From positions 1,116,001 to 1,180,000 of the forward strand of contig NZ_CP021248.1 of assembly GCF_017309955.1 (NCBI RefSeq): a DNA stretch of 64,000 nt, in the 5' to 3' direction. The translations under genes were made by a program, and so were the position numbers. Numbering within the stretch: the stretch's first letter is position 1; each line of letters opens with the position of its first letter. This document shows, one piece after another, positions 35,249-45,001 of this stretch. This DNA is from Novosphingobium sp. KA1 (GTDB taxonomy: Bacteria > Pseudomonadota > Alphaproteobacteria > Sphingomonadales > Sphingomonadaceae). The notes beneath the pieces were generated by a model. That model was given only the letters and a program-made list of their open reading frames with translations. It had not been told where the DNA came from and ran no database searches.

Positions 35249-37089
35249 GTCGCTGCCTCCTTCTTGTTGGAACTCTCGGGGCTTTCCGGAACCTCGCCAT
35301 GGCGCGAGGGGCCGTAGGAAACGATGGTATCACCCGGCTGCGGCGTCGGCCGCGAGGCATGGGTGAAGAAGCGGATCTTGCCGTCCTTGCGCAGCAGGAA
35401 CAGCATGTCCGCCTCGTCCGGGAGCGAGGCCTGGGCATCGGCAAAGTCGAACTGCTCGGAGATGCGGGTCTTGCGAAAGCTCCAGCCGGCCCGTTCGCGC
35501 TCGGCGATTTCCGAGACGCCAACGCCGGAGGCGAACATCGCACGCCCGCGCAAGGCTTCCGGCAGGCTGCGGTGATCCTCGTCATCGCCCATGCCGCCCA
35601 GTTGGTATACGGAATCCCGGCCAATATCGGGCGCAAACTCACTGCAGACGAGCGCGTTGTAGGCCTCGTTGTCGGTCGTTGCGACCAGCACCTGAAACTG
35701 CGTCAGGTCGAGCCGCTCCTCGGTGGACTCGGCCAGAATCTCACCGTGGTAGGTAGCAACGCCAGACTGCCGCGGCGACGACAGCCGCTGCCAGCTGGTG
35801 TCGGAGATCATCACCGGCACTTCGAGCTGGCGCATCTGCTCGGCCAGCGACAGGCTCCAGGGGGTGCTGCCGACGATCAGCAGGCCCTTCTTCCGCGCGC
35901 CGGTGACCTTGAGCCAGCGCGCAACGTGGCGGATGCTGAAACCATGTGCGATGATCGTCGCGATGACGACCGAGAACGACAGCGTCACCAGAATGCTGCC
36001 GTCGCCATAACCAAGCTGGTCGAGCCGCAATGCGAACAGGCCCGACACCGCTACTGCCACCACGCCGCGCGGCGCGATCCACGCCACCAGCAGGCGTTCG
36101 TTCCACGGGATCTTGCTGAAAGCCAGGCTTACCAGCACCGTCGCCGGGCGCACCAGGAACAGCAGTGCCAGCAGGAAGGCCAGGAACCGCCATTCGAACT
36201 GGCGCAGCACCGCAAGGTCGAGCGAGGCGGAAAGCAGCACGAACACGCCGGAAATCAGCAGAACGGTGATGTTCTCCTTGAACGGATGGATGTCGCGCAG
36301 TGAATCCAGCCGCATGTTGGCCAGTGCCACGCCCATGACCGTCACCGCCAAAAGGCCGGTCTCCTGCTGGATCAGGTTGGACAACACGAACGTGCCGATC
36401 ACGGCCACCAGCAGGACCGGCGCCTTGAGGTATTCCGGCACATGGCCGCGCGGGAATGCCCAGGCGACCGCCCGTGCGACCGCATAGCCGATCAGCCCGG
36501 CCACCACCGCCGCGCCGAGCAGCGCCGCCACCACCGAAAGCAGTGTGCCGCCCTCGTCCACCCTGCGCAGATACTCATAGGTGATGACGGCACACAGGGC
36601 GCCGAACGGGTCGTTGACGATGGCTTCCCACTTCAGGATCGCACGCGGACGCGGGGCCACGTTGCTCTGGCGCAGGAGCGGGATCACGACGGTTGGGCCG
36701 GTCACGACCAGGATGCCCGCAAACAGGATCGCCACTGGCCAGACCAGCCCGGCGACGTAATAACAGGCGAGCGATCCCAGCACCCACCCCAGTGGAATGC
36801 CCAGGAACATCAGCCGCGTCACCGCGCCTTCGGTCTTGCGCAGCTCCCGGAAATTGAGGCTGAGGCCGCCTTCGAAGAGGATCAGCGCCACCGCTACCGA
36901 AACCATCGGTTCCAGCAGTTCGCCAAATGTATGTTCGGGCACGATCAGGCCGGTCACCGGGCCGGCGAGCACGCCTGCCGCCAGCATGAGGGCAATGGCG
37001 GGCCATCCGGTGCGCCAGGCGATCCATTGTGCACCGATCCCGAGAATTCCGATCAATGCAAAGACAAGGGCTTGCGTCTCCATAGGCAT
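35245..37089 (-). CDS. CPA-family cation/proton antiporter with C-terminal cytoplasmic nucleotide-binding-like domain
   Basis: 614 residues from ATG 37089 (MPMETQALV; ATG 37083 is a close alternative). The first about 390 residues have 12-13 helices of the Na+/H+ exchanger type, with LFEGGLSLNF, VTGPTVVIPLLR and ILKWEAIVNDPFGA, the last carrying the conserved DP pair region. The remaining 220 residues hold a Rossmann-like domain (GLLIVGSTPWSLSLAEQMR), then a further C-terminal part resembling TrkA-C. Exports Na+ or K+ in exchange for protons; which ion is not evident. Divergent from marR. Confidence 0.87.
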   Translation of the reverse strand: MPMETQALVFALIGILGIGAQWIAWRTGWPAIALMLAAGVLAGPVTGLIVPEHTFGELLEPMVSVAVALILFEGGLSLNFRELRKTEGAVTRLMFLGIPLGWVLGSLACYYVAGLVWPVAILFAGILVVTGPTVVIPLLRQSNVAPRPRAILKWEAIVNDPFGALCAVITYEYLRRVDEGGTLLSVVAALLGAAVVAGLIGYAVARAVAWAFPRGHVPEYLKAPVLLVAVIGTFVLSNLIQQETGLLAVTVMGVALANMRLDSLRDIHPFKENITVLLISGVFVLLSASLDLAVLRQFEWRFLAFLLALLFLVRPATVLVSLAFSKIPWNERLLVAWIAPRGVVAVAVSGLFALRLDQLGYGDGSILVTLSFSVVIATIIAHGFSIRHVARWLKVTGARKKGLLIVGSTPWSLSLAEQMRQLEVPVMISDTSWQRLSSPRQSGVATYHGEILAESTEERLDLTQFQVLVATTDNEAYNALVCSEFAPDIGRDSVYQLGGMGDDEDHRSLPEALRGRAMFASGVGVSEIAERERAGWSFRKTRISEQFDFADAQASLPDEADMLFLLRKDGKIRFFTHASRPTPQPGDTIVSYGPSRHGEVPESPESSNKKEAAT

Positions 37090-37120
37090 GGCATAACCAT
37101 CGATGGCGCTTAAGGTAACC

Positions 37121-37159
37121 GCCGAAGTCCGAGATTTTTTGCATTTTTCGGATTTCGGC
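37121..37159. promoter_or_regulatory. Inverted repeat in the antiporter/marR intergenic region
   Basis: GCCGAAGTCCGA (37121-37132) and TCGGATTTCGGC (37148-37159) are 12-bp arms with one mismatch around a T-rich 15-bp loop. It lies between the divergent antiporter and marR genes and could be a MarR operator or a leader hairpin. Confidence 0.4.
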
Positions 37160-37242
37160 CACAATCGAATTCAGGCCCCCTTGCCCGCACATTTCTATCT
37201 GCCGGGCTTGAGCGGCGGTCAAACATCACGCTAGGTAGCGCA

Positions 37243-37713
37243 ATGAGCGATCTCGAAACCATGCCTGGACACCTGATCCGCCGCCTGCAGCAGATTTGCG
37301 TCGCGCTTTTTACGCACCGGATGGGCGAAGCGGAGATCGACCTCACTCCGGTGCAATTTGCCGCACTCGTGACGCTCCGCCAGCACCCTGGCATCGACCA
37401 GCAGACCCTGGCCGGCATGATCGCCTATGACCGGGTGACCATCGGCGGTGTGGTCGACCGGCTCGTGCTCAAAGGGCTGGTCCTGCGTGAAACCAGCCCG
37501 ACAGACCGACGTGCCCGCGTGCTGGCGCTGACCGACCAGGGAAAAGACCTGCTGGGTGAAGCGGTCCCCCTGGTCGAAGGGGTTCAAGGAGAAATTCTCG
37601 GCGCGCTGTCCGCGGCAGAGCAGGCGACCTTTGTCGCGCTGCTGTCGCGGGTCACGGCAAGTGGTAACGAACTCAGCCGCGCTCCGTTGCGCCGCAGCAA
37701 GGCGGCTGGCTAG
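37243..37713 (+). CDS. MarR-family transcriptional regulator
   Basis: 156 residues of winged-helix MarR fold. The dimerisation helices flank ALVTLRQHPGIDQQTLAGMIAYDRVTIGGVVDRLVLKGLVLRETSPTDRRARVLALTDQG, in which DRRA and the LTDQG wing are characteristic. Candidate targets are itself, the divergent antiporter and the downstream aldo-keto reductase, all without proof. Start at ATG 37243 follows AGGTAGCG. Confidence 0.9.
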   Translation: MSDLETMPGHLIRRLQQICVALFTHRMGEAEIDLTPVQFAALVTLRQHPGIDQQTLAGMIAYDRVTIGGVVDRLVLKGLVLRETSPTDRRARVLALTDQGKDLLGEAVPLVEGVQGEILGALSAAEQATFVALLSRVTASGNELSRAPLRRSKAAG

Positions 37714-37769
37714 GCGCGTCGCGCAAAGCGTCCTTTATTTCAGCAACCTCTATCGCACTGGTTGAGAAC

Positions 37770-38678
37770 ATGACCCTCCCCCTGTCGACCCAATCCGTTC
37801 CGCTCGGCAAGAGTGGAATTTCCGTTTTTCCGATAGCCTGGGGCATGTGGCGGCTCGCCCGCGCGGACGGCGATGACGATATCGGCGCCATCGTCGCGCG
37901 TATCGAGGCGGCGCTTGAGGCGGGGATCACCCTGTTCGACACAGCGGACATCTACGGCTGCGACGCGGCACTGGGCTTTGGCGGCGCGGAACGGCTGCTG
38001 GGCAAGGCGCTCGCCGGTCGTCCAGACCTGCGCCAACGGATGGTGATCGCAACCAAGGGCGGCATCGTGCCGGGCGTGCCTTACGATTCGAGCCCGGACT
38101 ATCTGCACAAGGCGCTCGACGCCTCGCTCGAACGCCTGGGCCTGCCTTCGGTCGAACTCTACCAGATCCACCGCCGCGACTTCCTGGCCCATCCGCGCGA
38201 TGTGGCCGAAACCCTCGCCGCCATGGTCGAAAGCGGCAAGGTCAAGGCCATCGGCGTTTCCAATTACAGCCCCGCGGAATTCGCAGCGCTGCAGGCCTTT
38301 CTGCCCTTCCCGATCGTTTCTACCCAGCCCGAATTCTCGGCGATGCATTATGCCCCGCTTTACGACGGCACCCTCGACCAGGCGATGGCCCACGATGCCG
38401 CCGTGCTGGCGTGGTCCCCGCTGGGCGGGGGACGTCTGGTTTCGGCCTGGCGAGATCCCGTCGCCAAGCTGCTGGTTGCGCAGGGCGAGCGTTATGGCAC
38501 CGACACTGCCGCCGCCGCACTCTCGTGGCTCATGGCGCCCCCCTCGCGGCCGATCCCCATCGTCGGCACGCAGACGCCCGAACGTATTCTCTCCTCCCGC
38601 GATGCCCTGAAGGTCCAGTGGACCGCTTCGGAATGGTACAAAGTGCTGGAAACCGCGCGCGGGGAACGCCTGCCGTAA
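37770..38678 (+). CDS. Aldo-keto reductase
   Basis: 302 residues, NADPH-dependent oxidoreductase fold. The tetrad is visible: D and Y in FDTADIYG (about 55-60), K in IATKGG, H in YQIHRRD. The final SWLMAPPSRPIPIVGTQTPERI binds the cofactor phosphate. It resembles the YdhF group of E. coli. It reduces an aldehyde or ketone; the substrate is unknown. It starts 57 bp after marR and may share its promoter. An FAD gene follows in convergent orientation. Confidence 0.9.
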   Translation: MTLPLSTQSVPLGKSGISVFPIAWGMWRLARADGDDDIGAIVARIEAALEAGITLFDTADIYGCDAALGFGGAERLLGKALAGRPDLRQRMVIATKGGIVPGVPYDSSPDYLHKALDASLERLGLPSVELYQIHRRDFLAHPRDVAETLAAMVESGKVKAIGVSNYSPAEFAALQAFLPFPIVSTQPEFSAMHYAPLYDGTLDQAMAHDAAVLAWSPLGGGRLVSAWRDPVAKLLVAQGERYGTDTAAAALSWLMAPPSRPIPIVGTQTPERILSSRDALKVQWTASEWYKVLETARGERLP

Positions 38679-38779
38679 CGACGCTATCGCCTTGCGACGG
38701 CCGTTGGTTCACCGCGGGATGGGACCGGATCGGATGGAAGCGCGGAAGAACACCGGAGCCCTTGTTCCTTCCCTCCTTC

Positions 38780-40153
38780 TTAAAGCCCCTCACCCCCGAC
38801 CCAATGCGCATCGGCCAGATAGCGCGCGAGGTTCCAGACTTGCCGCCGAATATCGGGTACGGCAACGATCTCCCACGCCTCGCCCTTGGTAACCGGCCCC
38901 ACCGCGAAAAGCGTGTCCTGCGGCTTGCCATCGGCATCGCGCACGCGGCCGAGATGCTCGACATCCAGCCCCAAGCGATGCGCGTCGGGCCGAACCCTGC
39001 CCTGCGCGACAAGGTCTTTCACCAGCGGCAGGCCGCTGCGCAGAAGATCGCCTTCCGGCCCGGTGCAATTGATCACCCGGCACACTTCGATACGCCGGAA
39101 TTCCTCCTCTCCGCGCGGGCGATAGTCCACCGCTACCCCTCGCCCGGCCACATCGGATCCGACCAGCTTGCCGGCCACGAACTCCAGCCGGCCTTCTGCC
39201 TCCAGCTCGGCCAGACGACGGGCCACGTCGGGAGCGAGGCGGTGGCGATGCACGTCCCAATAGGGGCGCAAATGACGCAGGAGACGGCGCTGTCCGGCAA
39301 GATCGTGCCGGCGCCAGAGGTTCTGGGTATGCGGGCGCTGCTCGTCCACCGCCGCGCGCCAGCCGATCGCCTTGGCCCGATCGCGAATCTGGCGGACCAG
39401 CACCGAGCCACGCGCGTCGGGCGCGGGGACATGTTCCACGGCGGGACCGGTCTCGGCGTGGGCATGGGGCTTCAGACCCCGCCGCGACAGCGCGGTGATG
39501 CGGCCCTTGAACCCCGCCTTGTCGAGCGAAAGGATCATGTCCGCCGCCGTCAGCCCGGTACCGATCAGCAGGACATGATCGAGCGCAGCGGCATCGGCAA
39601 CCGCAGCGGGGTTCCACGGATCGGAAAAGCGCCGTTCGGGCGGAAGCGCCGCGAGTGCGGGATGCGGCGTCGGCGGAAAGTTACCGAGCGCCAGCACCAG
39701 TGAACGGGCGGCGATCTCGCTGCCGTCATCTAGCACGACGGTGACTGTGCGGTCCCCGAAACGCGCCGAAAGCGCTTCGGCATGGACGATCTGCGCCTTT
39801 GGCCCGGCGTCGGACAGTGCCTTGATCAGCAGTTCGCGCAAGTAGAGCCCGTAAGTGAGGCGCGGCACGAAGCGATTGGCCTGTTCCTCGCCGGCCTGTC
39901 CGATCCAGCGCAGGAAATTGGCCTGATCGTCGGGAAAGGCGCTCATATTTGCGGCGCGAACGTTCAGCAGGTGCTCGGGGCCCTTGGTGCCGAAGGCGAG
40001 ACCTTTGGCAAGCTGCGCCTGGCTGCGCTCGATCAGCACCACCCGCACGCCCTGGCGGATGAGGTTGATGGTCAGGAGAGTGCCGCTGAACCCTGCGCCG
40101 ACAACGGCGACGGGAAGGTCCTCGGCTTCGAATTGGGGGGGCATCCGTGTCAT
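38780..40153 (-). CDS. FAD/NAD(P)-binding oxidoreductase-like protein
   Basis: 457 residues. The N-terminal dinucleotide-binding motif is GAGFSGTLLTINL (about residues 19-31), then LLNVRAANMSAFPDDQANFLRW, typical of the single-component 'FAD-NAD(P)-binding' family. A second nucleotide motif GTGLTAADMILSL lies near residue 203. No haem, iron-sulfur or monooxygenase signature is seen, so its reaction is unknown. ATG 40153 is preceded by GGAG. It is transcribed away from the adjacent symporter. Confidence 0.78.
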   Translation of the reverse strand: MTRMPPQFEAEDLPVAVVGAGFSGTLLTINLIRQGVRVVLIERSQAQLAKGLAFGTKGPEHLLNVRAANMSAFPDDQANFLRWIGQAGEEQANRFVPRLTYGLYLRELLIKALSDAGPKAQIVHAEALSARFGDRTVTVVLDDGSEIAARSLVLALGNFPPTPHPALAALPPERRFSDPWNPAAVADAAALDHVLLIGTGLTAADMILSLDKAGFKGRITALSRRGLKPHAHAETGPAVEHVPAPDARGSVLVRQIRDRAKAIGWRAAVDEQRPHTQNLWRRHDLAGQRRLLRHLRPYWDVHRHRLAPDVARRLAELEAEGRLEFVAGKLVGSDVAGRGVAVDYRPRGEEEFRRIEVCRVINCTGPEGDLLRSGLPLVKDLVAQGRVRPDAHRLGLDVEHLGRVRDADGKPQDTLFAVGPVTKGEAWEIVAVPDIRRQVWNLARYLADAHWVGGEGL

Positions 40154-40670
40154 GTCAGCTCCAGCCTAACCGCATTACGGATCAATTATCAACTCAATTA
40201 GTAGAGAATGAGCACTTCCCATAAAGTCCCATAAAGTCAAAATTTTGTATGGCGTTCTTAATTCGCTGCTGATGAGACAAGTTTGCTGCCTTGTCATCGC
40301 TGCTACACGTTTTGGGCCGATCCCCGCCTGCGAGGGCGATCCCGGCGATCCCCATATCTTCCCCATTGACAGCACTTTGTCCACCGATATGGTAGACAAT
40401 ATGACGTCATCGTCATGACGCCCGTGCCGGTCGACCACGACAGCACCGCAACCCACATCCTGCCTGGTCCGGCCGCTGGCAGCATGGTTCACCAACAAAA
40501 ATGCGGCGGGCCGCCCCGTTGCTAGCCGAACTTGGCGTAGACGAAGGAATTCTCGTGCCTGCCTGACGGTCCGCACGCCTATGCAGCGCCTTTCCAGCCA
40601 CCATCTCTGCCATTACGCGCGCCCGCTCGTCGGGACCGTTTGCGCATCGTTCCAGTACAAGAGTCCCCCC
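40154..40670. other. 517-bp divergent intergenic region
   Basis: No credible gene; open frames here lack family-like sequence. Contents: a tandem 10-bp repeat CCCATAAAGT (40218-40227 and 40228-40237); a candidate promoter TTGACA at 40366-40371 with TATGGT at 40388-40393 (16-bp spacer); and two adjacent perfect 10-bp palindromes, ATGACGTCAT (40401-40410) and CGTCATGACG (40411-40420), just after the -10. These probably control the symporter gene at 40671. Confidence 0.55.
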
Positions 40671-41996
40671 ATGACGACCGCCGCTCAAACCGCACCATCT
40701 CTTCCCACCGGCAAAGCCTGGACGCTCAGCTTCGGAGCGCAAGTCCTCGTCGGCATGGCCATCGGCATCGCACTGGGCTTTGCAGCGCGATGGATCGGCC
40801 CGGACGCAACGGGCGGCCCCAACCAGCTGGCAGTTGCGCTCAAGACCCTGGGCAGCATCTTCATCGGCCTGCTGAGTGCAACCGTCCCGCCGCTGATCTT
40901 TGCGGCCATCGTCAGTTCGATCACCAATCTCAGGGATCTCGACAATGCCGCAAGGCTGGCGGGACAGACGCTCATCTGGTTCGCGATCACGGCGTTTATT
41001 GCCGTCGTGATCGGCATCGGCGTCGGCCTCATCGTCCAGCCCGGCACCGGCAGTCATCCGGGTCTTGCGACCGCGACAGCCCCGGCGACCGTGGGTACCT
41101 GGCTCGATTTCCTGAAGGGTCTGGTCCCCGCCAATTTCCTCGGGCTTGCGGCATCCTCCAAGGTCGCGGATACCGGGCAGGTCACCACCGGCCTCTCGTT
41201 CAACACCTTGCAGATCCTCGTCATCTCGCTTGCAGTCGGATTTGCCTCGCTCAAGGCCGGTGCGCGGGCGGAGCCCTTTGTCGCCTTCGTGCGCTCGCTT
41301 CTCGCGGTCGTCCGCACCATCCTTGGCTGGATCATCAAGCTGACCCCGATCGGTTCGGCGGCGCTGATCGGCGCTGCCATCGCGACCTATGGCTGGAGTA
41401 CCCTGCTGCAGCTCGGCGGCTTCGCCTTTGCCGTCTATCTTGGCCTGTTCCTGGTCATCGGCGTCGTCTACCCCCTGCTGCTGACGCTCAACGGCATTCG
41501 CCCCGGCGCATTCTTCCGCGAGGCCTGGCCGGCGATCCAGCTGGCGTTTGTCTCGCGCTCGTCGGTCGGCACGATGCCGGTCACCGAACTGGCGGCGGAA
41601 CGTCTCGGCGTTCCCAATGCCTATGCCGCCTTTGCCGTGCCGCTGGCCGCGACCACCAAGATGGACGGCTGCGCCTCGATCTATCCGGCACTCGCGGCAA
41701 TCTTCGTGGCGAATTTCTACGGCATGCCGCTGCACGGACTGGATTACCTGCTGATCGTCGCGGTCTCGGTCCTCGGTTCGGCCGCCACGGCGGGCATGAC
41801 CGGGGCAGTCGTCATGCTGACGCTGACGCTCTCCACGCTGGGACTGCCGCTGGCGGGAGCCGGACTGCTGCTCGCCATCGATCCCATTCTCGACATGGGG
41901 CGCACGGCAGTGAACGTTGCCGGGCAGCTTCTTGTCACCCTGATCGTCTCGAAGCGCGAGGGTCTGAGCCCGTCAGCGAGCCCCGCGCTGACTTGA
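40671..41996 (+). CDS. Dicarboxylate/amino acid:cation symporter (DAACS)
   Basis: 441 residues from ATG 40671. Glutamate-transporter-like fold: about eight helices, a re-entrant loop with SRSSVGTMPVTE, and MDGCASIYPALAAIF with the substrate region; AATAGMTGAVVM follows. It imports a C4-dicarboxylate, glutamate or a similar acid with H+ or Na+. No strong ribosome binding site precedes 40671; an in-frame ATG at 40581 is possible. Upstream DNA has a promoter with palindromes. Confidence 0.85.
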   Translation: MTTAAQTAPSLPTGKAWTLSFGAQVLVGMAIGIALGFAARWIGPDATGGPNQLAVALKTLGSIFIGLLSATVPPLIFAAIVSSITNLRDLDNAARLAGQTLIWFAITAFIAVVIGIGVGLIVQPGTGSHPGLATATAPATVGTWLDFLKGLVPANFLGLAASSKVADTGQVTTGLSFNTLQILVISLAVGFASLKAGARAEPFVAFVRSLLAVVRTILGWIIKLTPIGSAALIGAAIATYGWSTLLQLGGFAFAVYLGLFLVIGVVYPLLLTLNGIRPGAFFREAWPAIQLAFVSRSSVGTMPVTELAAERLGVPNAYAAFAVPLAATTKMDGCASIYPALAAIFVANFYGMPLHGLDYLLIVAVSVLGSAATAGMTGAVVMLTLTLSTLGLPLAGAGLLLAIDPILDMGRTAVNVAGQLLVTLIVSKREGLSPSASPALT

Positions 41997-42042
41997 TACC
42001 GGGCGATCGGCCCCGATATTCCGTTCGTTCCGCAAAAAGCCG

Positions 42043-42074
42043 TTGACTCTGGACCATGGTCCAAGGGCTAGACA
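42043..42074 (+). promoter_or_regulatory. MerR-type promoter of the merR-copA-copZ operon
   Basis: TTGACT (42043-42048) and a weak -10 (CTAGAC at 42068 or TAGACA at 42069) are separated by 19-20 bp, longer than normal. The perfect dyad TGGACCATGGTCCA (42050-42063) fills the spacer. This elongated-spacer layout is the hallmark of MerR activators. Confidence 0.8.
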
Positions 42075-42104
42075 GGCTGTGAAGACAACGACGGGGTCGA
42101 TCCG

Positions 42105-42554
42105 GTGAAGCGTTTCCTGACCATCGGCGCATTGGCAAAACAGGCCGAAGTCAGCGCCGATACCATCCGCTTTTACGAGCGCGAGGGGCTGCTTGGCAGT
42201 CCCGACCGGCTCGCATCCGGCTATCGCCATTACGATGCAGACGCGCTAGCCCGCCTGCAATACATCCTCCGCGCCAAGAGCCTCGGCTTCACGCTGGGCG
42301 AGATCAAGGGGCTGCTCGCTCTCGAAACCGACCGCGAGAACGGCGTCGAAGGTGTCCGGCAGCGCGCTCAGGAACGCATCGCCGATCTTGATCGGCGGAT
42401 CACCGAAATGACCCGCATGCGCGATGCGCTCAAGGCGCTCGCCGATGCTTGCCCGGGAAGCGGCGAACCGGAAGCCTGCCCGATTCTCTCCGCCCTGCAT
42501 GGCGAGGAAGCGCCGGAATGCTGCGAGGGCGGCTCGGGCAAGGCCTCGTCGTGA
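42105..42554 (+). CDS. cueR: CueR-like copper-responsive MerR regulator
   Basis: 149 residues. The helix-turn-helix and wing read FLTIGALAKQAEVSADTIRFYEREGLL and SGYRHYD. A coiled dimer helix follows, then the metal loop ACPGSGEPEAC (C116, C125) and a C-terminal CC (C139, C140), very like CueR. The loop has eight residues between cysteines instead of seven. The site that carries a cysteine in divalent-metal sensors (MerR, ZntR) has none here (region RENGVEGV), which favours Cu+ or Ag+. Start is GTG 42105. It activates its own operon from the promoter at 42043. Confidence 0.82.
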   Translation: MKRFLTIGALAKQAEVSADTIRFYEREGLLGSPDRLASGYRHYDADALARLQYILRAKSLGFTLGEIKGLLALETDRENGVEGVRQRAQERIADLDRRITEMTRMRDALKALADACPGSGEPEACPILSALHGEEAPECCEGGSGKASS

Positions 42555-45001
42555 TGGCAAAGACGCAAGAGGTGACGCTCACCCTACCCATCGGGGGGAT
42601 GACCTGCGCAGGATGCGCGGCCACCGTGGAGAAAGTTCTGCGCCGCCTTCCCTCGGTCGATGCCCAAGTCAACTTCGCGGCCGAACGCGCCGCCGTGGCC
42701 TACGATCCTACACAAGTATCGCCGCAAGAGATGATCGCGGCCGTCGAGACGGCGGGCTATGAAGTTCCGCCGGAAACCGTGGTCTTCGACATCGGCGGCA
42801 TGAGCTGCGCCGCTTGCGCCGCGGGTATCGAAACCGTGCTCAGCCGTGTACCCGGTGTTCTTGGCAGCACCGTGAACTTCGCCTCGGGCAAAGCCCGCGC
42901 CGACTATGTTCCCGGCGTGACCGATCCAGCAGCGCTCGCCGCAGCGATCGCCAGGGGCGGCTACCAGGCAACCGAGGCGCGTGACCTGACTGCGGATGAA
43001 GTTGCAAACCGCGAGGCCGCCTCCCGCCAGGAATGGCGCCGCGAACGCGCATTGTTTGCGGTCGCGCTGCTCCTCACCCTCCCGCTCTTCGCGCAGATGG
43101 TGGTGATGCTCGACATGCGGCAGTGGAGCCACGCCCTGGGCGGACACCATGGCGAACTGCTGCCGCGCTACTGGCAGTTCGCGCTGGCCTCCCCGGTGCA
43201 GTTCTGGATCGGCGCGCGCTTCTACAAGGCCGCGTTCAAGTCCTTGCGGGCGGGCACTGCCAACATGGATGTGCTGGTGGCGCTGGGCACCACCATTGCC
43301 TACGCCTACAGCGTCGTCGTCACACTCGTCGGGCGGATGGACCTGCACGTCTATTTCGAGGCATCAGCCGCGATCATCACGCTGGTCCTGCTGGGGCGCC
43401 TGCTGGAGGCCAATGCCAAGCGCAAGACATCCTCGGCCATCCGCGCCCTGCTCAAGCTGCGCCCGAAGACGGCACGGATCGAGCGCGAGGGCCGGATTAT
43501 CGAAGTCGATGCCGGAACCCTTCTGGTCGGCGATGTCTTCGTGGTGGCGGCAGGCGATAGCGTGCCGGTCGACGGCGAAGTGATTTCCGGCCGCTCGAGC
43601 GTCGATGAAGCGATGCTCTCGGGCGAAAGCATGCCGGTGATGAAGGAGCCGGGCGCCAGGATCTATGCCGCGACCATCAACCAGAACGGCATGCTGCGCG
43701 CCCGCGCAACCGGTGTCGGCGCCGATACCGTGCTGGCGCAGATCATCCGCATGGTGGACGAAGCGCAAGGCTCGAAACCTCCCATCCAGTATTTCGTCGA
43801 CAAGGTAACCGCCATCTTCGTGCCGGTGGTGATCGCCATCGCCGTGGTGACCCTGGCAGGCAACTGGCTGTGGAGCAGCGATTTCCAGACTGCCATGGTC
43901 AATGCGGTCGCCGTCCTGGTGATTGCCTGCCCGTGCTCGCTGGGCCTCGCGACGCCGACCGCGATCATGGTCGGCACCGGTATGGGCGCCAGGAACGGGG
44001 TGCTGATCCGCAATGCCGAAGTGCTCGAACGCGCGCGGGCGATGCAGACCCTGGCAGTCGACAAGACCGGAACGCTGACCCGCGGCGCGCCCGAGGTAAC
44101 CGACCTTCTTCCTGCCGACGGGCAGGACGGCGCCCGCCTCGTGGCCCTTGCCGCCGCGCTGGAACGCGGGTCCGAGCATCCGCTGGCCCGCGCCATCACG
44201 AACAAGGCGCAGGAACAACGGATCACCCTCCCCGATGTCGACCACTTCGACACGCTGCCCGGCAAAGGGGTCTCGGGCCGGATCGAGGGGCGGCTGCTCC
44301 AACTGGGTTCTCCGCTGTGGCTCGGCGAAGTTGCCGCGCCGCTGCCGCCTGCCCTCGCCGAACGGGTGGAAGCGGCGCAAGCACAGGGCCGGACGGTGGT
44401 CGGCCTTGCCGAAGAGGGCCGCGTGATTGGGTTCATCGCCATTGCCGACCGGCTGCGCGACAGTTCCGTTCAGGCGGTCCGCGAACTGCGCGCTGCGGGC
44501 ATCGCCGTCGTCATGCTGACCGGCGACAACCACCACACCGCCGCCGCCATCGCCGCGCAAGCCGGGATCACCCGTTTCGCCGCGGAAGTCCTGCCGCAAA
44601 ACAAGGCCGAGGAAGTGCGCCGGCTGCAGGACCGCGGCGAAATCGTCGGCATGGCCGGGGACGGCATCAACGATGCCCCGGCGCTGGCGCAGGCCGATGT
44701 CTCCTTCGCCATCGGCGCAGGCTCCGACGTGGCGGTGGAAGCGGCCGACGTCGTGCTGGTACGCAACGATCTGCACGGCGTGCTCACGGCGGTGGAACTC
44801 TCGCGCGCGACGCTGGGGAAGATCCGGCAGAACCTGTTCTTTGCCTTTATCTACAACGTCCTGGGTATTCCGCTCGCCGCCTTCGGGCTGCTCAACCCGG
44901 TCATCGCCGGCGCCGCGATGGCGCTGAGTTCGATCTCGGTGGTCAGCAATTCCTTGCTGCTGAGCCGTTGGCAACCCAAGCCCCAACCGGAGAATTCGTG
45001 A
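42554..45001 (+). CDS. copA: Copper-exporting P1B-type ATPase
   Basis: 815 residues. Two N-terminal metal-binding HMA domains (GGMTCAGC and GGMSCAAC), eight membrane helices, the CPC motif in IACPCSLGLATP, phosphorylated aspartate in DKTGTLT, a GDGINDAPA hinge and an SEHPLA nucleotide-binding signature. CPC plus CxxC domains indicates Cu+ (or Ag+) export from the cytoplasm. ATG 42554 overlaps the merR stop (TGATG), and its stop overlaps copZ (TGATG). The frame is open for 105 bp upstream inside merR, but 42554 gives the family start. Confidence 0.96.
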   Translation: MAKTQEVTLTLPIGGMTCAGCAATVEKVLRRLPSVDAQVNFAAERAAVAYDPTQVSPQEMIAAVETAGYEVPPETVVFDIGGMSCAACAAGIETVLSRVPGVLGSTVNFASGKARADYVPGVTDPAALAAAIARGGYQATEARDLTADEVANREAASRQEWRRERALFAVALLLTLPLFAQMVVMLDMRQWSHALGGHHGELLPRYWQFALASPVQFWIGARFYKAAFKSLRAGTANMDVLVALGTTIAYAYSVVVTLVGRMDLHVYFEASAAIITLVLLGRLLEANAKRKTSSAIRALLKLRPKTARIEREGRIIEVDAGTLLVGDVFVVAAGDSVPVDGEVISGRSSVDEAMLSGESMPVMKEPGARIYAATINQNGMLRARATGVGADTVLAQIIRMVDEAQGSKPPIQYFVDKVTAIFVPVVIAIAVVTLAGNWLWSSDFQTAMVNAVAVLVIACPCSLGLATPTAIMVGTGMGARNGVLIRNAEVLERARAMQTLAVDKTGTLTRGAPEVTDLLPADGQDGARLVALAAALERGSEHPLARAITNKAQEQRITLPDVDHFDTLPGKGVSGRIEGRLLQLGSPLWLGEVAAPLPPALAERVEAAQAQGRTVVGLAEEGRVIGFIAIADRLRDSSVQAVRELRAAGIAVVMLTGDNHHTAAAIAAQAGITRFAAEVLPQNKAEEVRRLQDRGEIVGMAGDGINDAPALAQADVSFAIGAGSDVAVEAADVVLVRNDLHGVLTAVELSRATLGKIRQNLFFAFIYNVLGIPLAAFGLLNPVIAGAAMALSSISVVSNSLLLSRWQPKPQPENS

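Noticed and set aside
40175..40576. 133-codon leftward frame in the symporter promoter region
   Set aside because: Contains the tandem 10-bp repeat and palindromes; composition is not gene-like.
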